From positions 194,873,013-194,937,012 of the forward strand of contig JBOZIK010000001.1 of assembly GCA_051453625.1 (NCBI GenBank): 64,000 nucleotides of DNA. The letters run 5' to 3'. The stretch comes from Welwitschia mirabilis (Eukaryota > Gnetophyta > Gnetopsida > Welwitschiales). Below are positions 9,828 through 22,689 of this stretch, one piece after another (the first letter of the stretch is position 1; each line of letters starts with the position of its first letter). A program made the translations under genes and the position numbers. The notes beneath the pieces are model-generated. The model was not told where the DNA came from. It saw only the letters and a list, made by a program, of their open reading frames with translations, and did not search any database.

Positions 9828-10489
9828 ATTTAAAGAAGAAATGACATGATCTACTTCTATATTATAATTTTCTTTTGCAAAATCTAACTCTAAAATAATA
9901 AAAGCAAAAAAAATCTTCTTCTTTAACTCTAGGAATTTACATACTTGAAATGTGCTTGAAGTTAAATAATTTTTCTCTATTATTTTCTTCGATCAAGTTT
10001 CACTCTCTCTGATACTTCATCTTCTTACTAGAATTTAGCATGTTCATGCATTCTTAGAAAATGAATAAAAATTAAAATTAAAAGTAACCAACTATTATCC
10101 ACCTAATTAGGGGAATGATAAGAAGGTCGACAATGATAGTAATAGAAAAAACCAAAAATAAAAAAAATTACTAAAATTATAAAACTAGACTATCATCCAG
10201 GCTATCATGAAAATGATAGAGAAGATGATAGTACTTTATTACTAGACTAAGTTCAGAAGAAAAAAATTGAGAAATAGAAAATAATTTTAAATTTTTAGAA
10301 CTATCATTCCCAATGTCATTTGAACAACAGGACAATGACAAGAATTCTAAAAACTACAGAAAATAAAAAATGCTAAAATAAACTACTCTAAACTACACAA
10401 AATATAGCACTATTTCAAATAAATAACCTAAGCAAAAAAATTCAAGGTACTTATCTGGATAGTAACAATCCTCAGACTTCTTGCAGCCC
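9828..10489 (-). other. 5' leader of the third Gag copy
   Basis: This is about 660 bp, non-coding, and aligned with 8023-8671 along most of its length, including the paired ATCATCC/GGATGAT-type motifs. No open frame is seen. Confidence 0.6.
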
Positions 10490-10507
10490 TCTTCAATAAT
10501 GGTACTA
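10490..10507 (-). other. Primer-binding site, tRNA-Asp type, heavily decayed
   Basis: On the minus strand the bases TAGTACCATTATTGAAGA carry nine differences from the canonical PBS. All nine are C-to-T or G-to-A. Its identity is secured by position between leader and LTR. Confidence 0.78.
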
Positions 10508-10510
10508 AAA

Positions 10511-11735
10511 TGATGGGTGTGAATTTATGCAATCCTAAAGTCCTTTAGGTATACCTATAAATCAAATTACTTGCAGAAAAACACATGCTAGTATAGACAG
10601 GAGTTCACCCAAATGTCATAATTCCAATGAAGGCATTAGACTTAGAGTTAAATAATTGATTTTGCAAAGTATTTTTTAGTCTTTAATCTTTTAATCAATG
10701 AAAGTAAATAACAAAGTAAAATTCAATGCAAAGTAAATGCAAATGGAAGTGCAATGGATTCTATTGGTTCATAATTCTCCTGTCACAAGAACTAGCTTTC
10801 CTATAATTCAAATTAATTAAGAAGAGTACTTTACTTATTCCTCATTAATGTAAACTATGCGATATACCAAATAAAATATGAAATGGAAATGAAATAATAA
10901 TGCAAATCTAAACTAATAGAATCAACCTTGATAAAAGTTATTCTTATGATCTAAATAAATTACAGGATTGTCACTTAAACTATAACCAAATTAAACCATA
11001 AGAGACATAAATAGAATTTGAGTAAAAAGAGTATTTAAATTGATCATAGAACTTTACATCTACTCATAACAAAGTAGTAGCAGCTCAATGGAGGATACTT
11101 AGCCCAACATTAAGGGAACTCCTCTCTATAGTTACTGGATGGACCTCTTATCCTTCAATCTTCTATACAAGCATACTGGATATAAAAGATGGAAACAGAA
11201 GTGAAAGAGGGAAAGGGTATTTATAGTTTTACATTAAAGTTCTAGAATCTTAACACTAGAAGTTAGAGAAGAAACCCTAGTAGTTCAAATGGGTCACATG
11301 ATCCCATTACAAAGACAGTTGCTTTTTTGTCATGGAAAATAGTTGTCATCCTGTCTATCATGGGGATGACATAAGGGATAATACTCTATGTCAAATGGTG
11401 TTCCATCAGCTTCAAGACCTATTGTCAACCCTGCAGCTTCTGTCTAAGTTAGTTGTGCTATCATTCTAACTGTCATGAAAATAACAGAGGAGATGACAAG
11501 CTTCCTCATCTTTAATATCAAAGATAAATCAGTCTTCTACATAGTACATTCTTCTTCTAAAGTATAAAGTATTAGAATAAGCTCGAAAAGCCTCCAAGTA
11601 TGCTAAGAATCACATATTTTAGTGATCATACTATCTGTCTTCTATAATCATCAGTATTGCATCCAAACCTATATAAAAATCCTAGAAAAGCACTCAAAAT
11701 ACACCATTAAATTTCTACAAATTGGCATCACAACA
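10511..11735 (-). mobile_element. Athila-like 5' LTR, complete, 1225 bp
   Basis: In minus orientation the LTR starts TGTTGTGATGCCAATTTG (plus end at 11735) and ends three bases before the PBS. It matches the plus-strand LTR start at 4733 and the LTRs at 42718 and 49933. A TATAAATA is at 11218-11225 on the minus strand. The upstream part (11335-11500) has paired TGTCATCC/GGATGACA strings. No matching 3' LTR of this element is in the window. Confidence 0.85.
11218..11225 (-). promoter_or_regulatory. TATA box of the minus-strand Athila-like LTR
   Basis: TATAAATA on the minus strand occurs at the same place in the related LTRs (9422-9429 and 50644-50651). Its conservation between diverged copies supports the promoter role, which is otherwise inferred. 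Confidence 0.55.
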
Positions 11736-12663
11736 ATAATCCTACTTGAATCTATTAATTTTAATGGTCCATATTGTCATCATTCTACTTATTATATACA
11801 AATTAGAAATAACTATCTTTTTATAAACATTTTCTTATTATAATTAAGGCCTAATTAGAGCACAGATCTAGTGGGTTGGACATGTTCTAATCTCTCCAAC
11901 ATAATACAATGCTTATTAATTGGTTGCTAATCAATTATTAAGTATAATTTGAATACTAAGCATTTATCATTCATCTAACTAATACATTACATTCCCTATA
12001 AGTAGTAGTTAATCCCAATCCATGAGTTGCTATTTTAGGTTATTTATAACAACTTTCATTTATCTTGAATACAACTAATAATAGAAACTAAGGGCATGAT
12101 TCATTAATTTTCATTAGCAGAGAACCTATCAATTTTTAATACATCAAATGTTAAAAGAACAAATGTAAATTTTGTTTGGATGCATGCCTACTAAGTGTTG
12201 AAGTAAACATTAGAATTGACTTTGTATAAGTCTATTCTAAGTTTTCCTGAATGCTAATAGATATGTTATTGTTTATAGAGTTTTTAAACTAACATGGTAC
12301 ATACAATGTTTTTTGACTAATCAGCACTACTATATAGCGACCTCTTAAATAATGGGGTTATATTATAAATATTTTATATAAAAAGATTTGCATCCCAAAT
12401 TCACTTCAAGTCTATGTTATTTTATTTTGATTTTTAACGAGGATAGAAACTAAGATTTATTAGTTTTTCATTTTCATTTCTCAAATTAGATTTCTTTAGA
12501 ATAGGTTTTAAAACAAGATCTTTAAAAATCCTTAACTGTTGTACCTTCACAAATTAACTCAGATTGCAGAGATTTCTTCCACAAAGCCTACTAAGACATG
12601 AAAATGATGGTTGGTATAATGTTAAATAAAATAAAATAAAAGTATAAATGTTTTTACTTAACT
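11736..12663. other. No gene seen
   Basis: This is AT-rich sequence flanking the complete LTR. It holds one 73-residue open frame at 11622-11843 that overlaps the LTR end and has no recognisable motif. No repeats or domains are supported. Confidence 0.5.
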
Positions 12664-12805
12664 AGATGTAATATGTATGGGTGCACAAGGCCTTAATTAC
12701 TAGAATCATATAAGGTGGATTTATTAATAACTCCATTAGATGCAAGATATAGCAGTGTGCAAGGCCTCAGTCACCATGATTATATAAGGTAAGTTTATTA
12801 ATTAT
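12664..12805. repeat. Two-copy tandem repeat, unit about 74 bp
   Basis: Both units contain AAGGCCT and ATATAAGGT with TTTATTAAT, offset by 74 bp, with about one difference in four to five bases. It is an old local duplication with no coding content. Confidence 0.65.
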
Positions 12806-13000
12806 TAATATAAGAGGGGAAAAAATAAGATAACAATCATGAAAGGGTAGAGTAATTAAACTTAAAGGAGAGTTTACAGATGATTTCCTTTCTTTATTTA
12901 CCATTGAAAGGTATCAAAGCATAAAACAAAGCATGGAAAACATAACTTTGCTTATATCCTTAGATGTTGATCTTCTTCTTTTGGAATGACTTACTTGTCT

Positions 13001-13018
13001 TCCTTGGTAATGACACCA
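13001..13018 (-). other. Primer-binding site, tRNA-Asp type, with adjoining LTR end
   Basis: On the minus strand the bases TGGTGTCATTACCAAGGA differ from the canonical PBS at six positions, all C-to-T or G-to-A. An LTR end is expected from about 13022 upward (TATAATGG, from TG by G-to-A). The far LTR end is not recognised. A short GA run at 13137-13152 recalls the CT-rich LTRs at 28.6 and 41.9 kb. Confidence 0.7.
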
Positions 13019-13021
13019 AAA

Positions 13022-14280
13022 TATAATGGAACTATTCTGTCACTTATTTAAGCATTTATTTCACATCAATTAACAATTTCAAATATTATAACTAGTAAAG
13101 ATAAGCACTTAAAGAGTAGAAAATCACTTGTATATTAGAGAGAGAGAGAGAATACATACTAGTTCATAAAATATTAAATTATAAATTAACAGAAATAATA
13201 ATATATCTACACTAATAATGCAAGTCATTATGAAGATATAGTTGACTATCATTCAATTAGTTTTGAATCATGTATGTACCCTTAAATTAATATTTAAAAC
13301 ATCAATCTATTATGCACATGAACACATAACTTGGAAAACAAAATTCAAAGATTTATTAAGTTAAATACCAAAATACATGATTACATTTAAGGCTTACACA
13401 TAAGAATCTCATCCTAGCTGATAAGATAATGCCTAGAGGACCTATTTCCAAGTATTTACTCATGGATTTCTCATATATACTACTTTTGTCATGTTATTTA
13501 AGCAAGGAAAAGAGATTCCTTGATAAAGATAACCACCTTGCTTAAATAGCATTTAAGGTAGATAGAGGTGAATTGGTAAGTTAAGTGGATTAATTATAAA
13601 AGCCCTATTATGGCTACTTACATTATTAGGTAGGTACAAGTGGCAATTCTTTTAGTTAAATACAATCATGAATTAGTGGGTATTATCATTAAGGAAATTC
13701 TATGTGGTAATGATTTTAGTACAGACATGTGATGAGATGTAACAACACTCATGAAAGAAGATGTCACTAGATACATTACAAGGTGATAATATTTCATGGA
13801 TGTTTATTGTTGCTTGTATTACTAAAAGATGTAAGTGAGAACATTTTTTTATAGAAATCCATATTCTTATGATTTCCTCCTTGATCATGTTTAAAATTTT
13901 TATCCATTTTTCGTAAATACTTATAACCTTATTCATCGATAATTTTTCACTATTATTATGTTTTATAGGTATTATTTTGAGTGTTTATTGAAATGTTTCT
14001 TTTCTTCTATGCTTTCCCAAATATCTTGAAGCACCTATTTAGGATCACAATGGAAAATGTACTCTCAAATATTTGATTTATTAATTTATTAAGTTATAGA
14101 ACTCCATCATGAGATCATATTATACCTTATATTAGCAACATTACTCTTTTTATGTATTTGTTCTCTATGATTGTAAAAGATTATGAGTCTATGTTATAAA
14201 CTAGTTATGATTGTATGATATAAACTAGAAAATATCTTTTATTTCTAAGGGCATCATCTTTACTTGAAGTAACATTATAT
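13022..14280 (-). other. Probable LTR of unresolved extent, then featureless DNA
   Basis: The proximal end is defined by the PBS at 13001-13018. No terminal CA or target duplication could be placed, and no paired copy was found. The 78-residue minus-strand open frame at 13700-13936 has no motif and is treated as chance. Confidence 0.4.
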
Positions 14281-14289
14281 CATATTGTG

Positions 14290-15130
14290 TTTATCTCTTT
14301 ATTTTGAATTCCTCTAACACGAAAAACTTTTGAATTTCTTCTATTTTTCAAGTATTTATTTACTAAACCAAGATCCCTAACAATACATTAATAGAGTTGA
14401 TTTTGAATTTTCCAAGCTAAAATAAATTTCTTTTTATGTTTTATTTTTAAAGAAAACAATTCTTTTATTCTACTTATAACTCTTTAAGAAATGCATTTGT
14501 CTCATTGATAATTACACAAGCATTCTAACCAAAGGTATTTATAAGAGAAAATTAAATCAAAAGGCTTATTTCCTATAATGAAACTACATTCATTATTATG
14601 TGTTTCACACATCATGATTTTTTTTTATATTTATTAATTTTTATTCTTAAATACTAGAAATATCATTAAGAGTGTTAAGCATTTGTTGCATCCATGTTTT
14701 AAGTTTGAAACTAGAAAAACATCATTAACATATAGCAATACTCTAAAATAACTATTTTTAATTGTAATTTCATATTTAGTTGGCACATTATGCATCCAAT
14801 CTTTAAGTTCATTAGTTTTAAAAAAAAAATTCAAAGGAGTTATAGATCCTTATTTTGCACAAATAAAACTATGGAGTAAAATACTTCATTGACCATATTT
14901 GAGTTGGATGCATGCCTCATTCTAAATTTTTTTGAATTGTAAATAGTAATACTGTTAGAGCCCCTAAATTACATAAATGCATTCATAACTTACTATGATT
15001 AACAGCATTATATGTCTTAGTAAAGTCTACAAAATAGATAGAATTTTTCTTATATGGGTCTTTTTCTTGAACAATAAGATATTTTAGGATGATAAGTAAA
15101 TGCATATCACATGAAACCTACTTTTGATAT
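14290..15130 (-). pseudogene. Non-LTR reverse transcriptase fragment of an unusual lineage
   Basis: The minus strand reads LLIILKYLI, then RT motif A FVDFTKTYNAVNHSKL (15000-15050), later ELKDWMHNVPTKYEITIKNS, the catalytic region VLLYVNDVFLVSN (family YADD, here YVND with the first Asp lost), KHGCNKCLTLL, and after a frameshift FSYKYLWLECLCNYQ, the KYLG motif. The wording (IDEL-like linker, KYLG, CNYQ) recalls RT families I associate with algae, bryophytes, ferns and other non-flowering plants rather than the usual plant L1. Stops occur throughout. A copia RT was considered because of LLYV-D, but motif A and KYLG favour non-LTR RT. Confidence 0.65.
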
Positions 15131-16950
15131 TTTACATACTTTCTTTTATTCAATCCATTTTTTATCATAAAATATAGAATAGATAATTTGAGAAGTTAAG
15201 GTCTATAACATTCCAACTTAAATTACTTTTATTAAGTACCATTTTTTTCTTGGGGATTTAAATTAATTGAAATATGTAGCAAACCCTAGGATCAACTTCT
15301 ACATATACTTCATTAATGTAATTATATATGTTTATAAAAGGTATACATTAAAAATATTTTTGATGAAATTAAGTATGAATTATTTTATTTTCAAAAAATA
15401 GCAACTTTACTTTTGTGTCTTATATTTCTTTTTAAATTTTAGCCACATATAGATATCTTGTACATAGCTAATGAGACGTGAACTTATTATAATGCATACA
15501 TGAATATAGGTTTAAGATAATTCTTAATCAATATAATAGAAGGTTTTAACTCATATTAATAACATTTCAACTCAATATCTAGCCACCATCTAGATATGAT
15601 TTGGTTATACTTTGGGTTCTAAATTGTAATAAGAATGATTACACTCAATTCCATAAGCTTAGATAATACTTTGACATATCACTAAAAAGGTGATGCGTAG
15701 TATATGATATGAATGCATGCTTACAAGAGACCCTCACTTATTTGAAGCATTTCAATATAGTGTAATATAATCCTTTGATTCTAAGGGATTAGGATATTAA
15801 GTCAAAGAAAGCCCATACATAGGTATCAAAGGAAAGTAGCAAGAGAGTGATGATTAACACTAATTTTAAAATAGTCTTATATAAGAAATGCAATGTAATC
15901 CATCTTAGTGATTAAATCAAGGTGTAAGGATGATTATTATAAGAATTACCTTGTTTCCTTATTATTCACTAAGTATGCCAATAATAAAAACTTAAAATAA
16001 TTAAAAATTTACAAGTTAAGATCTTACCAATTAAGGTGGTGCTTAAACTTAGTTACATCCACATATAAAGGGTAGCTCACCTTCAAAACTCTGGATATTG
16101 TTTACCTATAATAAATAGTGGTTTTAAATAATCACCAATCTTACATATAACTAAGATTCTCTTTATAAGGTAGTACTCTCTTCCCCTTAGGAATTGCATT
16201 AAAATAACAATTTAAAAAGTGCTTACAAGAACTTATCTAATATCAAAATTAAAACCCTTATAAGGGTTGCCTTATACATTGTAATCCCTTATCAAGGAAT
16301 TCTAAAAACAAAGATATAAATAAAATAGAGATTTGAAGTAAAAAATAAAAGATTTTACAAATCAAAATGGTCCAACAATGATGTGTTAATAACTTAATAT
16401 TAAAGAAGCACAAGCCTAAAATAATAAGATAAGCATTATATCTTATCTTCTCCTATGATGTTGATTACTAATAGAGTCTAATGGTATGTTTATAGTAGTA
16501 GATGAGTTTAAACTACATAGATGCCTTCAACAACAATGGTAGTAGTCAGTTCCAATAGTTTTCAGTAAATATAATACCATGCAATCATTTTCTAATGATT
16601 CTTAATTATGCCTTTTCTACTTCTCAAGTGATCTCATTAGTGAAGCTAGTGATATGATTATTGGAATGAATTTGTATACTACCTAATGACTGAAAATGGC
16701 TAGTTTTCATTGAATAATTGCTATTTCAAGATAGATTTCTATAATGAGAAGACATCTTTCTTAGGCATACATCTTCGATAAGAATATATGTCTATAGTGA
16801 ATTTGTTTGGATTTTGATAAGCTTTGAACTTATATACCTCTAACCCTCTAGCAACATAAATCAAGCATGAAATAGTTATCTAATTTCCTAAAAGGAGATG
16901 TAATCATTGCTGTTATCTAGCTAGCATAAATTGACCTCTATCATCAATGT
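15131..16950. other. No gene seen
   Basis: This is AT-rich intergenic DNA. No open frame above 60 residues, no PBS and no clear repeat were found. Scattered ATATATG and TTAAG runs only. Confidence 0.5.
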
Positions 16951-17400
16951 CAATTTAGCATAGACATGTTTCACTTTATAAACATCTATCACTAGTTTTA
17001 ACTCAACATAGACGTCCTTCACTTGATACACATCTATCATGAACTTTATATGAACTTGATGATCTATGAACTAGATAATATTTGGCCTTGTAGAATTATG
17101 GTTCTAATGTGAAAATCTTATCTAGTGTCTTAGGAATTGTTTTTTCCATCAGTGATCTTTTATTTGCACAAGAAGTATTTTTTCACATTTGCATTTGTAC
17201 CTAGGTGTCTTTGATGTAATAGATGTCTTTCAATAACTTTGCAATTTTCACTTAGTTTTTTGCAAGGCTACCTTTTTGGTATAAGATTCATTTGGAATGT
17301 AGTGGAAAATCCTTATCAAGTGATAGATATCTATCATCTTGAAAGATGTCTTCAATAGCCTATCTACATGTAATACATAATACATTTGATAAGTGGCATC
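16640..17400. repeat. GACATCT/AGATGTC motif-rich region
   Basis: Many copies of GACATCT, AGATGTC and one-base variants occur on both strands within a few hundred bases (for example 16750, 17000, 17225, 17345). The same motif crowds the copia LTR at 21330-21780 and 51200-51660 and the region 25600-25930. This is probably a diverged member of, or a relative of, that LTR family; boundaries are not defined. Confidence 0.45.
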
Positions 17401-20400
17401 ATCAAATTCGGGATTTTACCAATACATACCATCCTAACTAATATGAATATTTAATTGACTATTTACCTAATAAAATAATTTTAAACTTTTTAGGCTTATT
17501 TATTATAAAAAATCATACATAAAAGGAAAAACATACATAATATTGATTTGTCATGTTAAAAATATTTACATTTGAAAAATATACTAATGGTAATCAAACT
17601 AGTGTAAATAGTTGGTTTTTATTTTGCAATAATGATTGTACTTTATAAATAAGTCATAATACTACTCTAAAGTTCTTTTTAAAAAAGAAAATATTTTATG
17701 CATGAATTATGCCCTCNNNNNNNNNNAAATCCCTTTCTCCAAGTTTGACTAGTAACTTTCTAACATGATAATATGATTAACGAGAAGAAAAGTACAAACA
17801 TAAGAATACCACTTACTTAAAATTCATGAAACTATAAAATTACCAAGGAAATGAAAATCAAAAGAACTAATTAAATTACTAGATTACCAAAATAAAAACT
17901 CTCATAAATTTTTAAATATATTTAGTAAAATAAAATCATGTAAAGTAGAGGAAGATTTTATATATAAATAAGAAATCTTAATAATAATATAATAAAAGTA
18001 AAGTAACATTAAAGTATTCCTTTTCTAAATAATTAATTAGTTAAACTTAATTTATGATAAATGAAAAATTCACTTATTATTCAAGAACAAAGGCCTTAGT
18101 AAGAAAGGCATAAATTATACTATTCCAAAGAACATTTAGCAAAATATTAAAATAAAATTAATTTAAATATTATGTACATTAATTATTAAATTATTATCAT
18201 AATTTTATTAAATAAATTTTCTATAATTAGTGACATTAATTATAAGTTTTTTGGGTCTATTTAAGAGACATTGCAAGTAAAAATTAATAACTAATTATTT
18301 ATAAAGGTAAAATTACTTTATGATAATTTTTCTTAAACTAAACTCATTATATGATCTCTAAGACTTAACTCTATTAAGGTTACATTCCTATAAGTACATT
18401 TTCTAAGATCATACTTTATGTGTAAAGATTGTCTAAATTTATAGAGTTATTATAATACCATACTATAGTTCATAAGTTCTAAATTTTAGACTACTTTGAA
18501 TTTTTGAGTGAGGATTCTCTGGAAATATTATTTAATTCTTTATACTTTATAATATTTATTTATTGCAACATGTTTAATATTAATTATATAAGTTGAAAGT
18601 AATTTCTTATTATTTTATTTATTTATTTTTTAATTTTAAAAAGGTGATGGTATTCTATTACTGCTCAAAAACTATGTAATAAGTGTCAAAATATATATAA
18701 GCTATAGCTATTAAAATGAAGAAATCCCCTACTTTATGAGGACTTAAGTATGATAGAAAATATAACCTAATCCATCACCTTAAATAATTTTAGACTAAAG
18801 GCAAAAATTCCTTTCTAGATAATATAAAATAAAAACTCTAAAAGACTCCATCCAATTGAAAACTTGAAGATGTCTTCATGCTATGACCTAACTCAAAATA
18901 ACTTTAAAAAAATTTTGCAAATTTATTACTATAATCTCTTTACAAAAATAGCCTAAGCATTTAGAATCATTACCCTTTAGTCTTCTTACTTACTAGAATA
19001 TATTTAGTTTTGTTAATCTATATTATCTTCTCTAAAGCCTCTTATGATTGGTGTTTGTTCTTATCTAGATGTCATTACAACATCACCTTCTGATGGTTCT
19101 TGGTAATGTCCTCCTAATTTTCCCTTTACTTAAAACCTATAATTCCATAATAATCTTTACATTTTCTCAAAGTTGTCATCTCATCATAATCTAGCTTTGA
19201 ATCCAACCCTACAATCCCATCCTCTTTAGTCTCAACCTCCTTTGAAGAGCTACCTAATAACTTTGAAGAATAGTTTGAATGATTAAAATAACATCTAACC
19301 CCATTTATCTCTCTTCAATCTTTAAACTTGGCTTATTGTGAAGACTGTATCTTTGAAAAATTTCTTCTACCACTATCTAGTATAATTTCTACTCCTTCAT
19401 TATTACTAAGAACTATGATCTCTTCAAGAGTCTTTGACGTTATGCTAGGATACTTGATTGACATATTATTATAACTTTCATAACTAGAGTGAGTACCTTG
19501 CTCTTTCATTTATTCCTTGAGTTAGCTTGAACACTAAGGTGTCCTCNNNNNNNNNNNNNNNNNNNNNNNNNNNNNNNNNNNNNNNNNNNNNNNNNNNNNN
19601 NNNNNNNNNNNNNNNNNNNNNNNNNNNNNNNNNNNNNNNNNNNNNNTGAGTTAGCTTGAACACTAGGATGTCCTTGAGTGAGTACCTTACTCTTTCATAA
19701 TTAAAGAATGAAGTGATGAATTCCCCTATGCCTATAGAGTTAGAAAAGACACTTGATCATCTTCACTAAGCCTATCCTTCTTTAACCACAAAGATGGCCA
19801 TCACCTATGTTAAGCACAAGTGAATTTAGCTCTAAAAAGATTGGGTTCTATATATTTTAGACCATTTCTTGATTTCCTTTAGGTTTTTCTTTGAGTTATT
19901 TTTCTTATTTCATAAAAACTTATTAATTCTCGTAATCAACCCAAAATATATACTCCTAAAGATTTCTTTTAATTTTTCAAATAATAAAAGGAAAAGATTA
20001 ACCTTTCTTCTCTCTCTAAGAGCTAAGAAAAAATGAAAATGTAGCCCTTAAACTTGGAATGATTATCAATCTAAATAAGGTAGCGGTTGATGAAGTCTAC
20101 TATCAAGTATCAGGTTTCTTGTAATTCAGATTTCTTAACAAATCCTTTCTTTGTCTATGGAGCTTTATAATTAAAAAACCTAAAAACCTATATACATCAC
20201 TAAATCCCATGAATGATGGAAAAATTAAGTTTCCTCACTTTAAAATCTTCAATTCTTGTCTAAGGAGCTATGGAGTAATAAGAATTCACCTTCATCATAG
20301 CACTACTTAGCCTTTAACAAAGGGTTTAGGTGATGCAAAATTGGATTTTCCTAAAGCTCCAATATAGGCTCTTATCCCAAAGATATAATTTTATCCTACA

Positions 20401-20559
20401 ATTTATGACTTTCTTTGAATTTCTAATCATGAAATAATTTAGCTTGAAAATACTTTTCCATTCCTTTTATAACTAAAATATTAGCAATTTTTTGGTGAGT
20501 TATGCAAAGAATAATCTTAATTGAGGGTCTTATATTATTGGGAAAATTATATGTTATTT
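17401..20559. other. No gene seen; contains gaps at 17717-17726 and 19547-19646
   Basis: This is AT-rich intergenic DNA without open frames above 60 residues. The 100-N gap at 19547-19646 is flanked by near-identical sequence: GAGTTAGCTTGAACACTA occurs at about 19519 and again right after the gap, and GAGTGAGTACCTT occurs at about 19486 and about 19676. The gap is therefore either a small tandem duplication or a failed overlap. Confidence 0.55.
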
Positions 20560-20599
20560 ACAATAGTTAAAGTAGAATATCTATGAATTTACCTATTCA

Positions 20600-21141
20600 A
20601 CTAATTATTTTTGTTAAACTTAGCTCTATATGGAAGCCCCTCTATACTCCCCTTACAATTGGGCACTTCTAGAATAAATGCAACCTAGTTTTAGCTTTTT
20701 TGCATACCTTACATGTTGCTAAAATATTAAGGCCTTTTTTTCCTTAAATTTAATCTTGTTAATATTTTATCTTTAATAACAATCCATTTTGATATGGTGG
20801 ATTTTTCCACAATTATTTTTCTCTAAGAGTTATAAAGCAATTCATTTAACTTATGTCTTTTAATTAGTAATGTTTTAGCATCAAGCTTATTTCATCCACT
20901 ATCCTATAATCTAATTCTAAGGTTAGCTTAATATTATTTTGACTAATGAGCCTCTAGAAATACTCTATGGCATTATCAATAATAGTATTTCCCAATCAAG
21001 GTAATCTTTTCCTTTTCTAGTAGTTATTTATCTTTACTCCAATGTTACTCCTGAGCTAAAACTTTATCAATTTAATCACATCCACCTCATTTAACCTCCT
21101 ACCATTTAGAATTTTTAAATGCTAAAAGGAAAATCTTTTTT
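20600..21141 (-). pseudogene. L1-type LINE 3' part with zf-RVT domain, cut by a copia LTR
   Basis: The minus strand reads LATCKVCKKAKTRLHLF, a stop, then KCPIVRGV (20640-20725), matching the zf-RVT domain at the C-terminus of plant L1 ORF2 (C-x2-C, HLF..C). Upstream, KINNY and IDNAIEYF may be the preceding connector. Coding similarity stops at 21141, exactly where the copia LTR starts, so the LINE was probably the insertion target. RT core is not present. Confidence 0.65.
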
Positions 21142-22545
21142 TGAAAAATCCTATTTCTAATGATTCCACTTATCAAATGCAATATATTTTGATTTGTAGA
21201 CAGGGTACTAAAGATATTTATCAAATTAATAAAACACCATAAACGCAAGCAAAAATCATAGTTAGCAAATTTAGTTTAAGGCATAATACAAGATCTTCTC
21301 AAGAGATTTATTAAGTTTGAACAAGATTGATCATAGATGTCTATAGTGTTAAAGATTTCTATGAAGAAGACATCTATTGGATTAAAGACATCTACACTAA
21401 AAGTAAGCCTAAATTAGAAGAAAAGATATCCACAAATTTAAAAACATCTATACTAAAAGTAAACTAAAATTAAAAAAAAAATATGTCTGACATAAGGAAG
21501 ATGTCTATGCCAAACTAAAACATATGACAAGTAACAGTTTATACCAAGCAAGATGAAATTGATGGTCCATTCATTTTCTAGGGATTCAAGCAAGATTTCT
21601 ATGATGAATTTGTATTATCAGCTAATCAGAGAAATAGCAGTCCAAAGCTCTTTGAAATCTCTTTGAAGATTTCTATCATGTCAAAGACATACCTAGAAGA
21701 CATCTATTAAAATTGAAGATTTTTATCTAAAGGACATCTATGAGATTAAAGACATCTATTCTAATAAATGATGTAAAATTAAAATAGACATTCGGATATT
21801 AGAAACTAGCCATTTATAACTATTGAAGAACATCTAAACTACTTTACTTATAAGTATAAAAGGCATGATAAAGAGATTTGAAGAGCTACTGGGAAAATTA
21901 CTTTTTAAAATATATAAGATGAAATCTCTTGAACTTGGCTAAAATTCACTCATACTAAAGACATCTAGTGATTCTATCCTTATGCACTACTAATACTCTG
22001 ATATTTGATTTATATGGATGATCATATTAAATAAGAACTCAAGCAACAATACTTAGCTAGTCTTTTTAGGCTTATTCTTTCCTTATTCTAGTTTTTGATA
22101 CTTTTCTATTAGACTATTAAATTTATTAAATCATTTATTTCCAAGTCCAAAATCATTTTTTATTAATCTCTTTTTCAAGTGTCTCTTACTTGAGTATTCC
22201 AAAGTGTAAGGTAACCCTTGCATGAATGTGCTTTTTTTAATTAATCAAGTGCTCCAGAGCACTTTTGTACTTTGATTTTATGTGATTCTTAAGGGGTAAA
22301 GAGTGCTATCTTGAGAGGAATATCTCAATTGGTTTTAAATTTGGTTATGCTCTTAAACCACTATTTTGAAGATTATGTATATCTAGAGGTGTGAAGGGAG
22401 ATTATCCTTTGTGTGTGGACATACCCAAGTTGGTAAATCATGTAAATCAGAAGATTTTATTTTTGTAATTTTTATCAATTAGTTGGTTAAATTTTTTTAT
22501 TTAGTAAAATTCATTCACACATCCTTTATGATTTGAATGATTTTT
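21142..22545 (+). mobile_element. Copia 5' LTR, about 1.4 kb
   Basis: The start TGAAAAATCC aligns with TGTAAAAATCC at 42580 in the other copy; the end lies shortly before the PBS at 22549 and is not exactly placed. The segment 21320-21780 is packed with AGACATCT and AGATGTCT, direct and inverted. Alignment with the other copy continues to about 22500 (for example GAGAGGA..ATCTCA near 22315). Confidence 0.78.
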
Positions 22546-22548
22546 AAG

Positions 22549-22560
22549 TGATATCAAAGC
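22549..22560 (+). other. Primer-binding site, initiator tRNA-Met type
   Basis: TGATATCAAAGC matches the usual copia PBS TGGTATCAGAGC with two G-to-A changes. It follows TTTTTAAG, a common copia leader. This defines the plus orientation. Confidence 0.85.
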
Positions 22561-22689
22561 AGGTACTCATAAGAAGAAGTAACATCCTTAAGTAAACTAT
22601 AAGAGTGACATTCATCAAACATTCACTTTTTATGGGTTAAAATATGCCTATTAAAAGATGAGGATGCAAGTGTAATTATAGTATTTTAA

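Noticed and set aside
14634-14834. Copia RT reading of LLYVNDVFLVSN
   Set aside because: Upstream motif A and downstream KYLG-type text fit a non-LTR RT better, and no copia integrase or LTR is nearby.
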